A stretch of DNA of 64,000 nucleotides from Hirschia sp964342355 (GCA_964342355.1 CAYFFG010000003.1:193094-257093), one strand, 5' to 3'; counted from the first letter of the stretch, positions 34,088 through 42,333 are shown. Notes: generated from the sequence alone by a model not told the origin. Made by a program: numbers and translations.

Positions 34088-34361
34088 GAAGTTACAAAAC
34101 TGCTCAATTGTTCAGGTTTGCCGTTTTTAACAACGCAATTAATAAATTTATTTACGCACCCGCTCATTAGAACCCGGTTCGAGTCCCAAACGCGGCATTG
34201 CGGTTCGAGTCCCTATTTGGTGCCTATGTGTTTAGTGGTCATCTGTACCCGCTGGAATTTCCACTAAACAACCACTCAACACGCCATATTTTCGCCACAT
34301 TTGACATCGAATTTTGTTGAACGATTATAGGCACTTAGCAGAAAGGAAATGGTGCATACCT
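34088..34361. other. Right end of element A, with tRNA T-arm-like fragments
   Basis: No coding sequence seen. GGTTCGAGTCCC occurs at 34176-34187 and 34202-34213, matching the T-loop of the tRNA-Leu here (GGTTCGAGTCC). These look like tRNA 3'-end scraps left by other integration or recombination events. Confidence 0.45.
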
Positions 34362-34378
34362 TCCTCTTCTGGGCACCA
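34362..34378 (+). repeat. Internal att site: exact 17-bp copy of the tRNA-Leu 3' end
   Basis: TCCTCTTCTGGGCACCA is identical to 19958-19974. It is the right border of element A and the left border of element B. The next 46 bp (34379-34424) are repeated with one mismatch after the third att copy at 40665. Confidence 0.92.
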
Positions 34379-34482
34379 TTTGACTGTTTGAGACAGTCCG
34401 CACATATCCGAAAAATCTAACAAATACAGCGAAATAAGCAGCATCGCAGCGCTTTTTACGTCCAACAGCATCCGTTCAAGCC

Positions 34483-34563
34483 TGTTGGCATCCGGTTTGA
34501 TTGTTGGCATCAATGTTGGCATTGTTGGTATTCCTAAAGCCAACAACAGTAGCGATGCCAACA
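34483..34563. repeat. TGTTGGYAT repeats, integrase arm-type sites
   Basis: Four direct copies of TGTTGGCAT or TGTTGGTAT start at 34483, 34502, 34514 and 34523, and one inverted copy (ATGCCAACA, 34555-34563) ends one base before the integrase ATG. They lie between att and int, where P4-type integrases have accessory binding sites, so the integrase may repress its own gene. Confidence 0.65.
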
Positions 34564-34564
34564 A

Positions 34565-35752
34565 ATGCCGCTGACAAATATACAATTGCAGAATCTGAAA
34601 CCTGGAGAGCGCACCGAACGAAAATCGGACGGTGGCGGCCTTTACATCGAGCTAAAACCCAACGGCTCCAAACTTTGGAAAATGGCGTATCGTTTTGAAG
34701 GCAAGCAAAAGACATTATCCTTTGGCGCCTACCCATCTGTGACTTTGGCCCGCGCTCGTGAAAAGCGACTGGAAGCAAAATCACTTCTGGCTGATGGCGT
34801 TGATCCAATGGCCAAAGCGAAAGCCGAACGCGAAGTACGCATAGCCGAAACGCAAAACACATTCGCAAACATTGCTGACGAGCTTATCGCAAAACGTCGC
34901 AAGGATGGACTCGCGGAAACGACCCTCGCTAAAAAAATCTGGCTGATAGACATGGCCAAGCGTGACTTTGGACAGAAACCTATTGCAGAGATTTCCGCCG
35001 CCAACATTCTAACTTCGCTTAGAAAGCCGGAAGCTGAAGGCAACTATGAAACGGCAAAGCGACTGCGAACGGTCATTGGCGAAGTGTTTCGTTACGCGGT
35101 TGCGACGGCGCGCGCCGAACTGGACCCAACACAATCACTTCGTGGCGCTCTGGTCGCACCCAAGGTCCAACATTATAGCGCCGCCACCACCAAACGGGAT
35201 TTTGAACGCCTTATTAAAGCCGTGTGGAGCTATGACAGCGGCGGCCCTGTCGTGCAGTCCGCTCTAAAACTGATGGCCTTGCTCTATCCGCGCCCAGGCG
35301 AGCTGAGGCTATCAACGTGGGATGAATTTGACTTTCAAAAAGGCGTTTGGACAATTCCTGCAGAACGTATGAAAATGCGCCGGGAACACCAAAAACCACT
35401 ACCAAGAGCCGCAATTGAGATTCTAACTAATTTACGCGATGTCACCGGTCCTGATGGTCTGGTGTTCAAATCTCTTTACGCACGTGGTCGGCCTATCAGC
35501 GAAAACACGATGAACCAAGCGCTACGCCGCATGGGGTTGACAAAAGATGAGGCCACATCTCACGGCTTCCGCTCAAGCGCGACAAGCCTGTTGAACGAAT
35601 CCGGGAAATGGAATGTCGATGCAATTGAAGTTGAAATGTCTCACCAAAGCTCGGACCAGATCCGACGTGCCTACCACCGGGCGCGGTACTGGGACGAACG
35701 GGTCCAAATGGCAGAATGGTGGGCAGATGAAATCACAAAGATCAACATTTAG
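34565..35752 (+). CDS. P4-type tyrosine recombinase, integrase of element B
   Basis: The 395-residue protein starts with the DUF4102 arm-binding domain (MPLTNIQLQNLKPGERTERK, then KTLSFGAYPSVTLARAREKR), has a central core-binding domain (100-190) and a catalytic domain with LYPRPGELRLSTWDEFD (catalytic Arg), HGFRSSATSLLNE (H-x-x-R), EMSHQSSDQIRRAYHRARY (second His and nucleophile Tyr). These integrases insert islands into tRNA 3' ends. It begins 187 bp after the att site, inside an arm-site cluster. Confidence 0.95.
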   Translation: MPLTNIQLQNLKPGERTERKSDGGGLYIELKPNGSKLWKMAYRFEGKQKTLSFGAYPSVTLARAREKRLEAKSLLADGVDPMAKAKAEREVRIAETQNTFANIADELIAKRRKDGLAETTLAKKIWLIDMAKRDFGQKPIAEISAANILTSLRKPEAEGNYETAKRLRTVIGEVFRYAVATARAELDPTQSLRGALVAPKVQHYSAATTKRDFERLIKAVWSYDSGGPVVQSALKLMALLYPRPGELRLSTWDEFDFQKGVWTIPAERMKMRREHQKPLPRAAIEILTNLRDVTGPDGLVFKSLYARGRPISENTMNQALRRMGLTKDEATSHGFRSSATSLLNESGKWNVDAIEVEMSHQSSDQIRRAYHRARYWDERVQMAEWWADEITKINI

Positions 35753-35953
35753 ATTGCTTTCCGCCTTCCTTGTCCAAGGTCCCCTAAAACGAATCAATGG
35801 GATCGATACGTATCCTTTAATTGCTCTAACGCCGAAAAGGCTTGGACATCGCAGGACAAAATCAAACATGTTAGGATCAATTACGGACCCGTTGACCCAA
35901 TGGGGAATACAATCGACTATATAGGCCTTAATTCCTAGTTATGGACTATATGC

Positions 35954-36166
35954 ATGATGTTCTATTCAGAAGAGTTTCCCGAAACCGGTTTTGTACGTCT
36001 CAAACAAATCCTCGCGCCCTATGGCCCAATCCCAGTATCCAAATCGACTTGGTGGGCAGGCATAAAGGACGGTCGCTTTCCAAAGCCGCAAAAGCTCGGC
36101 GCACGCGTGACTGTCTGGAAAGCTGAAGACATTCGCGCGCTATACGCTTCAGACTGCGATGGCTGA
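35954..36166 (+). CDS. AlpA-family regulator
   Basis: The 70-residue protein has the AlpA layout: FVRLKQILAPYGPIPVSKST (HTH), then DGRFPKPQKLGARVTVWKAE and DIRALYA. AlpA proteins activate excision and integrase expression in P4-like islands. A second ATG lies one codon later. It is followed after 2 bp by the HTH replication-type gene. Confidence 0.85.
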   Translation: MMFYSEEFPETGFVRLKQILAPYGPIPVSKSTWWAGIKDGRFPKPQKLGARVTVWKAEDIRALYASDCDG

Positions 36167-36168
36167 CA

Positions 36169-36729
36169 ATGACGAAGAAGACACACCTTCGAAAAGGCCG
36201 AAGTGTCGACAAAACCGGACGTAGCAAATCAGGCGACAAGCACGTAAGGCTTCATCAATGGTTGATGCAATCAGAAGCATGGAAGTCACTTGATCCTCAT
36301 GAAAGAGCTGTATTGATCGAGCTCTACAGCTTCTACAATGGAAACAATAACGGCCATCTCTTCCTATCTGTCCGCATGGCTGCTGACCGTTGCAACATGG
36401 GAAAAGACAAAGCTGGTAAGTGCTTCAAGGCACTAGAGGAAAAAGGCTTCATCCGCCGACGCGCCGATGAGCCTGAAGACTATTCTCTCCGCGAAGCGCA
36501 CAAATGGATCCTTACGGAGTTCGACTTCAGAGGAAGAGCAGCCACCAAAGACTTCATGACTTGGCGGCTGGAAAAACAAAATCAGCGTCCTCAATCCAGG
36601 ACAAGCTGTCCGCAATCAAGGACAGAACAACAGCTAACTTTTCAAAAATCAGCAAAACTGTACGAAAAAGCGGACAACATCACACCGTTTAGAGCTCCTC
36701 ACTGTCCGCAAAGACGGACACAGTTATAA
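36169..36729 (+). CDS. Winged-helix replication-type protein of element B
   Basis: The 186-residue protein has a winged helix at about 25-105 (DPHERAVLIELYSFYNGNNN, then MAADRCNMGKDKAGKCFKAL, EEKGFIRRRADE), like HTH domains of small replication initiators. The C-terminal third is low in structure and contains a repeated PQSRT peptide, which comes from dyad repeats in the DNA (36587-36724). It starts 2 bp after the AlpA stop. A replication role is likely but not certain. Confidence 0.7.
   Translation: MTKKTHLRKGRSVDKTGRSKSGDKHVRLHQWLMQSEAWKSLDPHERAVLIELYSFYNGNNNGHLFLSVRMAADRCNMGKDKAGKCFKALEEKGFIRRRADEPEDYSLREAHKWILTEFDFRGRAATKDFMTWRLEKQNQRPQSRTSCPQSRTEQQLTFQKSAKLYEKADNITPFRAPHCPQRRTQL
36587..36724. 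repeat. GTCC/GGAC dyads inside the 36169 gene, candidate origin
   Basis: Three related dyads: GTCCTCAATCCAGGAC (36587-36602), CTGTCCGCAATCAAGGACAG (36606-36625) and TGTCCG-CAAAGA-CGGACA (36703-36720; flanked by AC and CAGT). They lie in the 3' part of a replication-type gene, like the lambda origin inside gene O. Confidence 0.45.
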
Positions 36730-36804
36730 CCATCTGGGAACATCCAAAGAACTCTCTCAACGTCCACTTTGCACATGATTTCGAATACAGCGGAGTAAAA
36801 CCAA

Positions 36805-37389
36805 ATGGGCAGTTATGGATCCGGCCGAAATCATCGACTTGCGTCTAAGTTAGACGAATTCCATAAGTTTGACCTGTCTGACTTCAATCGTTCTTGGTTT
36901 AAACGGAATTATTCCGGCACCCTCACCTGGTCGCGCGCAGGGATAAAGACGGGAAGCATCGGATACAGATTGCTTGGCGATCATATGCGGCTGCACTATT
37001 CTCTGACCCGTAACAACCAATCTGAAGATATAGACGAGCGGTTTGATTTTGCTTTTTCAAGACAACATTTTGGCGGCGTCCGGCGATGGATCATTTGTCC
37101 AACTTGTCTAACACGTTGCCGTGTCCTGATTGGCGGGGCCCGTTTTCGGTGTCGCAAGTGCTACAACGCCACCTATCCAAGCCAGTATGAAACAATCCGC
37201 GTTCCCGGCCTTTCCAGCGCTGAACGCACCCGCAAAAAACTAGGTGGCGAACCTGGCTTTGCCCACCTCTTCCCCAACAAACCCAAAGGCATGCACTGGA
37301 GAACTTATAGAAAGCTGGAAGAGCAAGACTATCGAGCGGTCATCAACATGGAGCGCGCGTTGATGCAAAAATTTGCCCGATTGATGTAA
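36805..37389 (+). CDS. Zinc-ribbon protein of unknown function
   Basis: The 194-residue protein opens with MGSYGSGRN and has a central zinc ribbon, WIICPTCLTRCRVLIGG then FRCRKCYNATYPSQ (at least four paired cysteines, about 97-130). A short helical tail follows (RKLEEQDYRAVINMERALM). I recall similar proteins in alphaproteobacterial islands beside replication-type genes; the function is unknown. The start has only modest upstream support (GGAGTAAAACCAA). Confidence 0.7.
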   Translation: MGSYGSGRNHRLASKLDEFHKFDLSDFNRSWFKRNYSGTLTWSRAGIKTGSIGYRLLGDHMRLHYSLTRNNQSEDIDERFDFAFSRQHFGGVRRWIICPTCLTRCRVLIGGARFRCRKCYNATYPSQYETIRVPGLSSAERTRKKLGGEPGFAHLFPNKPKGMHWRTYRKLEEQDYRAVINMERALMQKFARLM

Positions 37390-37505
37390 ATTTCACCAAC
37401 TTTCAAACCAACACTATTATCGAGAACAAAACACGAAAATTTGTTTGACCGGCGGGACGAATGCTGACACCAAGGCGGAAAGCATTCCAGTTGGGACGAT
37501 TCGAT

Positions 37506-38738
37506 ATGCATACAGAATTCACGAAGCTCAGACTTCAATCCGGCTATTCTGTAGAGCAACTAGCATCGCAACTGGGCTATTCCGAGCGGCAGATTTTTCG
37601 CTGGGAAAGCGGCAAGGTAAAACCCCGTAAAGCTGTGCTGGATCGTATGAGTGATTTGGCTGGTATAAGAGAGGAAAGCGCGTCTTTTGCAGGCTTCTCT
37701 TTCATTGACTTGTTTGCGGGTATCGGAGGCCTGAGAACCGCATTTGAAGACGTTGGCGGGCGATGCGTTTTCACCTCGGAGTGGGATAAGTTTGCTCAAC
37801 AGACCTATCAGGCCAATCATCGTGATAATCGGCCAATCGCAGGTGACATCACACGAATTTCAGCGAATGAAATACCTGCACATGATGTGCTTGTTGCAGG
37901 TTTTCCATGTCAGCCATTTTCGATTGCCGGTGTTTCGAAAAAGAATGCTTTAGGGCGGGAGCATGGCTTTAAAGACCAAACGCAAGGAACACTCTTCTTT
38001 GATGTCGCGCGGATTATCGAAGCGCACAATCCAGCGGCATTTCTACTTGAGAACGTGAAGAATTTACAAAGCCATGACAGAGGCCGTACGTTCGAGGTTA
38101 TTCGTAAAACGCTGGAAGAAGAACTTGGTTATGAACTGCATGTTCGCGTCATTAATGCCAAACACTTCCTGCCTCAGCACCGCGAAAGAGTTGTGATGGT
38201 CGGTTTTCGTGATCAATCTGCATTCTCTTGGGATGCGTTGGAATTGCCTCCAATCGGCGAGATAAAAATGCGTGACGTTCTTCATCCTGAGAATGGCGAA
38301 GAAGAGAAAGAAGGTCATTACACGCTAGGAGAGAAGGCGCTGGTGAATGGAAAATACACGCTAACCAACAAATTATGGTCATATCTTCAAGGATATGCCG
38401 CAAAACACAAAGCGGCTGGAAATGGTTTCGGTTTTGGTTTGGTCGGGCCAGACGATACATGCCGCACATTATCAGCCAGATATTACAAGGATGGTTCTGA
38501 AATTCTCATTCGTCGCGGAGAGGGAGAAAACCCAAGGCGTTTGACGCCTCGCGAATGCGCCAGACTAATGGGCTTTCCAGACAGTTTTAAAATTCCGGTC
38601 TCGGATACGCAGGCATATAAACAATTCGGAAACTCAGTTGCAGTGCCAGTGTTCAGGGAAGTGGCTCGGGTCATGCGACCGCATATCCTGAATAGTCTTG
38701 CTCACAAGGCAGACATCCCATTACTGAAGTATGCCTGA
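37506..38738 (+). CDS. DNA cytosine-5 methyltransferase with HTH domain (M.EcoRII/Dcm type)
   Basis: The 410-residue protein has an N-terminal XRE-like HTH (TKLRLQSGYSVEQLASQLGY, SERQIFRWESGK; residues about 5-55) and then the C5-methyltransferase motifs: FIDLFAGIGGLRTAFED (I), VLVAGFPCQPFSIAG (IV, catalytic Cys), FLLENVKNL (VI), QHRERVVMVGF (VIII) and QFGNSVAVPV (X). The HTH end is used by related enzymes to repress their own gene. With Vsr and the EcoRII-like enzyme downstream, a CCWGG specificity is likely. I chose 37506; an upstream ATG at 37461 adds 15 residues. Confidence 0.93.
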   Translation: MHTEFTKLRLQSGYSVEQLASQLGYSERQIFRWESGKVKPRKAVLDRMSDLAGIREESASFAGFSFIDLFAGIGGLRTAFEDVGGRCVFTSEWDKFAQQTYQANHRDNRPIAGDITRISANEIPAHDVLVAGFPCQPFSIAGVSKKNALGREHGFKDQTQGTLFFDVARIIEAHNPAAFLLENVKNLQSHDRGRTFEVIRKTLEEELGYELHVRVINAKHFLPQHRERVVMVGFRDQSAFSWDALELPPIGEIKMRDVLHPENGEEEKEGHYTLGEKALVNGKYTLTNKLWSYLQGYAAKHKAAGNGFGFGLVGPDDTCRTLSARYYKDGSEILIRRGEGENPRRLTPRECARLMGFPDSFKIPVSDTQAYKQFGNSVAVPVFREVARVMRPHILNSLAHKADIPLLKYA

Positions 38739-39204
38739 CGTTCATGATAGAGCAACGAGAAGTCGGAACATGGCGGCTGTTCGTGGGAAGAACACTCGGC
38801 CAGAGCTGTTGATCAGGAAAGGGCTACACAAGCTAGGGTTCAGGTACCGGCTCCACAGCAATTCTCTACCGGGGAAACCAGACCTCTTCCTGCCGCGCTA
38901 CCGTGCCGCCATCTTCGTTCATGGGTGCTTTTGGCACCGCCATAATTGTCACCTTTTTAAACTGCCTTCTACCCGAACGGAATTCTGGGCAGAAAAGCTA
39001 AAAGGTAACACAAAGCGGGATGAAACAGTCAAAAGCCAGCTTCGGGAAGGAGGGTGGAGGGTTCTAACAATCTGGGAATGTGCCCTTAGAGGGCGTACTA
39101 GGCTTGAAACCAGTGACCTTCTAGAAAGGACCGCGGGTTGGATTACTGGAGTTGAAGCACAAGCTGAGATTAGGGGACAACATGAGCAAACAGACAACTT
39201 TTGA
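38731..39204 (+). CDS. vsr: Very short patch repair endonuclease Vsr
   Basis: The 157-residue protein has the Vsr signature: RATRSRNMAAVRGKNTRPEL, GKPDLFLPRYRAAIFVHGCF (catalytic Asp), WHRHNCHLFKLP (zinc-binding His/Cys) and EGGWRVLTIWECAL. Vsr nicks beside T-G mismatches produced by deamination of 5-methylcytosine, protecting Dcm-type sites from mutation. It overlaps the methyltransferase by 8 bp and the endonuclease start by 23 bp, so the three genes form one unit. Confidence 0.95.
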   Translation: MPDVHDRATRSRNMAAVRGKNTRPELLIRKGLHKLGFRYRLHSNSLPGKPDLFLPRYRAAIFVHGCFWHRHNCHLFKLPSTRTEFWAEKLKGNTKRDETVKSQLREGGWRVLTIWECALRGRTRLETSDLLERTAGWITGVEAQAEIRGQHEQTDNF

Positions 39205-40557
39205 TTTTGAGGATCAGAATAAAGATGCAGATCTGCTGAAAGGGCTCTTCGAAAAATCGGACCGAATTCTTGTCAAAAATTTTCCAACAATGACAGAGAC
39301 TGGGCGCGCTCTGAAAACAAGCACCAAGCGGGCGTCTACATACCACATAAGCAACGAGATGGTGGCTTCTTTCCCGCTCTTAAGAAAAAGGATCGTGGAA
39401 ACCCAAATCTGGCAGCTATTTATGAGCTCTACTTTGAAACGTGGTGGCCGCAGGTTTCTGAAGAAAAGAATGCTCACCTAATTCACTACACCAGCAAAGG
39501 GCAGGAAACGCACTTCACTTGCCTTCCACAAGAAGTGTTCGCCGAACTGCTCCCGGCTTCATTTCTTGTGATGGGGCGCCTGATAGAACAGAGTAAATAC
39601 AAATACGAGTGCATTACCATCGACTCTGGTAGCGAAGAGGCTTCTTTCCTTGCTGACCTGTTCGGCCTAGATGCAGATTTTCTGATTGAAGAATTCGTAC
39701 CCGCTAACGTGCGATCAACAGAACACGACCACCTGTTGGACTTCATCGAGCAGGTCATTAAAGCTTGGATGGCAGGAAGAATTGAAATTTTTGCCACTGA
39801 AAACGCTACGATGCCCACAACTGTGCAGCTCGCACAAAAAGCGCAACGGAAATTTCTTGAAATTCATGACATCACAACTATCGATCCATTTCGTATTTCC
39901 AATCCAGGAGATGCCTTACGGGAGATAAGCCGCACAATAGAATGGGATCTGTTTCGTGAGTACCAACGTCGTGAGCGTTCAGTTGAACTGATACGAATTG
40001 TTCTAGGTAATAATCCGGTCAAAATGGATGCGGCAGATATAATCCGAAGACTGATCGATGAGCTACCAAGAATCGACGCGCTTATGCTGTCAGCTAGTCA
40101 GCAAAGGAAGTCGAGAGCTGGTTATTCATACGAACACCATATTGAAACCATGCTGTCAGGAGGCTCCATTCCGTTTGAAAAACAGGTTATCATTGAAGCC
40201 AGAAAGCGGCCTGACTTCATACTTCCCTCTCTCGCTTTCATCGACGGCAAGACTGAACATGCATCTACTGGCCTGATACTGAGCGCAAAAACGACTCTGA
40301 GAGAGAGGTGGAAACAGGTAGAAAGGGAAAAAGGGGCCAGAACCCTCTATCTAACGACTGTTGATGAGAACATCGCTGGTAATGCTATAGAAGACATGGC
40401 CTCAATTGGTGTTCACCTCGTAATTCCGGAAAGTCTAAAATATACAGGGCAAAACAGGACCAACAAAACTACGGAATATGCAGGCCACTCTAACGTTTTG
40501 ACATTCAGAGAGTTTTGCGACGAAGTACTCTCCCCTAACCTCCCTTACTGGACGTAA
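39182..40557 (+). CDS. EcoRII-like restriction endonuclease, needs a -1 frameshift at 39277-39283
   Basis: Frame 0 from the ATG at 39182 (site AGGGGA upstream) reads into the conserved segment SDRILVKNF but ends as a 99-residue protein at 39481. From 39283 the -1 frame continues the family motif (SNND..., KHQAGVYIPHKQRDGGFFPA) and runs to 40557, including QQRKSRAGYSYEHHIETML, RKRPDFILPS and ILSAKTTLRERWKQV, the PD-(D/E)xK catalytic set of EcoRII. The joined protein would have about 458 residues. The -1 frame has no ATG start before the core domain, only a GTG at 39535. So it is either a programmed frameshift, a one-base deletion (pseudogene) or a sequence error. Confidence 0.8.
39277..39283 (+). 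other. Slippery heptamer A_AAT_TTT
   Basis: The codons AAA-AAT-TTT of frame 0 contain the X_XXY_YYZ heptamer A_AAT_TTT exactly where homology moves into the -1 frame. A weak 5-bp hairpin (CAGAG 39294-39298 with CTCTG 39309-39313) begins 10 bases after it. I see no Shine-Dalgarno-like stimulator upstream. Confidence 0.5.
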
Positions 40558-40644
40558 GCATAACTCTCTAAAAGGCTTTTGTGTTGGCATCGAATTTCCA
40601 ATAGAATCACTGAATCCTGATTTAATTGAGTTAAATCTTTCAGA

Positions 40645-40665
40645 TCGAGTCCTCTTCTGGCACCA
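40645..40665 (+). repeat. attR of element B, tRNA-Leu 3' end copy with one G missing
   Basis: TCGAGTCCTCTTCTGG followed by CACCA matches the T-arm and acceptor end of tRNA-Leu (19954-19974) except for one missing G in the GGG run. It is longer to the left than the internal copy at 34362. Confidence 0.88.
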
Positions 40666-40810
40666 TTTGACTGTTTGACACAGTCCGCACATATCCGAAA
40701 AATCTAACAAAAATAGCAACAAAATCCAGAATTCTATAGTTTCAGCGTCTGGTGATGTCTGTTGGTATCCGCTGGCATCCGATTTGTTTGTTGGCATCAA
40801 TGTTGAGCAC
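40666..40810. mobile_element. Remnant of a third P4-type element's left end
   Basis: 40666-40711 repeats 34379-34424 (46 bp, one mismatch), and 40760-40806 has arm-type sites (TGTTGGTAT at 40760, TGTTGGCAT at 40789) in a context closely like 34483-34518. This is the att-to-integrase interval of a P4-type element, but no integrase gene follows. It suggests a related element was inserted here and largely deleted. Confidence 0.6.
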
Positions 40811-40965
40811 ATTCGCAACAATGCAATTCGACCTATCTTGGCCTCTCCCAGCGGGATACAGTTACGTCATGAGCACGAATCTCAATTTCTGGAATTCCCA
40901 AGCGCGGTTTTGTCCTTTATTGAAGAGTGAGAAATCAAAATAGGACAACCTCGAGGGAGACGAGA

Positions 40966-42279
40966 ATGGCTGATACAGCACCAGCAACACCACAATTGGA
41001 TACACATTCCCCGGAGATGAACGATCTTCGGATGTCGGAAGCAGCCCGCCCACTTTACGAGCATGTGAAGCGCTTCATCGCAGAAGTCGTTGAGCCGATG
41101 AGCGTTGAATTCAACCGCCTCGGCGAAGGCAAAACCAACCCGTGGAGCTATGCGCCTGGTCAGCTCGAAGCGCTGGAAGCCGCTAAGGACGAAGCCAAGA
41201 AACAAGGTCTCTGGAACTTCTTCCTACCGGATGCGCACACCGGAGAAGGCCTCAAAAACCTCGATTACGCTTACATTGCCGCAGAGCTGGGCAAAAACCC
41301 GCTCGCTTCTGAGTCCATGAACTGCGCAGCGCCAGACACAGGCAATATGGAAGTTCTGGAACGCGTTGGCACGCCAGAGCAGAAAGAGAAATGGCTGAAG
41401 CCGCTTCTGGCCGGTGAAATCCGCTCTGCTTTCGCGATGAGTGAACCTGACAAGGCCTCATCCGACGCGCGTAACGTCTCCATGACGGCTGAGCTTGATG
41501 GCGATGAGTGGGTCATCAACGGCGAGAAATTTTATATCTCTGGCGCAGGCGACCCGCGCTGCCGGATCATGATCTGTATGGTGAAAACCAGCCCTGACGC
41601 TGAGTCTCACAAACAGCAGTCGCAAATCCTCGTGCCCCTGCCACACCCAGGTGTGACGATTGTCGACGGCATGAAAGTCTTTGGTGACTATGATGCGCCA
41701 CACGGCCACATGCACCTCGTCTTCGAAAACGTTCGCGTACCGAAAGAGAACATGCTGCTTGGCGAAGGCCGCGGCTTTGAGATTTCTCAGCTCCGCCTTG
41801 GCCCAGGCCGTATCCACCACTGCATGCGCTCCCTCGGTGCTGCAGAGCGCGCGCTTGACCTGATGATCCGTCGCGGTCTCTCCCGTGATGCGTTCGGTCA
41901 GCCGCTTCTGAAGCTCGGTGGCAATATGGAGAAAGTCTCCCGCGCCCGCATCGAGATCGAAGCCATGCGTCTGATGGTTCTGAAAGCTGCAAAAGCCATG
42001 GACGTTCTCGGCAATAAAGAAGCCCGCATCTGGATTTCCATGATCAAGGCCATGGTTCCGGAACGCGTTTGTAAAATCATCGACGAAGCGATCCAGATGC
42101 ATGGCGCGACCGGTGTGTCCCAGTGGAGCCCGCTCTCTCGCATGTATGCGCAGCAACGTACGCTCCGCCTTGCTGACGGTCCGGATGAAGTCCACCATAT
42201 GGTCGTCAGCCGCGCGGAAACCCGCAAATATGATGGCGAACCGGAAGACCCGGCTTTGGCATCTGTCTGGCGCAAGTAA
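40966..42279 (+). CDS. Acyl-CoA dehydrogenase
   Basis: The 437-residue flavoprotein starts at the ATG at 40966, with GAGGGAGACGAGA upstream. It has an N-terminal helical domain, a middle beta domain (AFAMSEPDKASSDARNV, then DEWVINGEKFYISGAGDPRC) and a C-terminal helical domain (GLSRDAFGQPLLKLGG, then IQMHGATGVSQWSPLSRMYA). The sequence and length resemble long-chain or FadE-related enzymes rather than the short/medium class. It oxidises acyl-CoA thioesters to enoyl-CoA in fatty-acid breakdown. A terminator follows. Confidence 0.93.
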   Translation: MADTAPATPQLDTHSPEMNDLRMSEAARPLYEHVKRFIAEVVEPMSVEFNRLGEGKTNPWSYAPGQLEALEAAKDEAKKQGLWNFFLPDAHTGEGLKNLDYAYIAAELGKNPLASESMNCAAPDTGNMEVLERVGTPEQKEKWLKPLLAGEIRSAFAMSEPDKASSDARNVSMTAELDGDEWVINGEKFYISGAGDPRCRIMICMVKTSPDAESHKQQSQILVPLPHPGVTIVDGMKVFGDYDAPHGHMHLVFENVRVPKENMLLGEGRGFEISQLRLGPGRIHHCMRSLGAAERALDLMIRRGLSRDAFGQPLLKLGGNMEKVSRARIEIEAMRLMVLKAAKAMDVLGNKEARIWISMIKAMVPERVCKIIDEAIQMHGATGVSQWSPLSRMYAQQRTLRLADGPDEVHHMVVSRAETRKYDGEPEDPALASVWRK

Positions 42280-42303
42280 GAACGCCCCGACCTTTCAAAC
42301 AGA

Positions 42304-42333
42304 AAACGCGCGGCCCTGGTCGCGCGTTTTTTT
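42304..42333 (+). terminator. Rho-independent terminator
   Basis: AAACGCGCG (42304-42312) pairs with CGCGCGTTT (42321-42329), followed by more T, 25 bp after the acyl-CoA dehydrogenase stop. Confidence 0.9.

Larger units (their letters stand above)
19975..34378. mobile_element. Element A: about 14.4-kb satellite-like integrative element in tRNA-Leu
   Basis: The left border is the tRNA-Leu 3' end and the right border the 17-bp exact copy at 34362-34378. A tRNA-type integrase is the first gene. Contents: HTH protein, unknown protein, core-less recombinase, Shedu-like and DUF2726-like defence candidates, five packed small genes, an sRNA candidate, a regulator with a predicted leaderless start, iterons, primase-polymerase/helicase, AlpA-like gene and SprT-like protease. 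There are no tail genes, no large terminase and no conjugation genes. Size and content resemble phage satellites or small replicating islands; this identity is inferred, not proven. Confidence 0.85.
34379..40665. mobile_element. Element B: about 6.3-kb P4-type island with restriction-modification genes
   Basis: Bounded by att copies at 34362-34378 and 40645-40665, with the integrase gene next to the left att in the usual P4-type layout. Contents: integrase, AlpA, HTH replication-type protein, zinc-ribbon protein, cytosine methyltransferase, Vsr and an EcoRII-like endonuclease. The right att lacks one G relative to the left one, so excision may be impaired. Confidence 0.85.
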
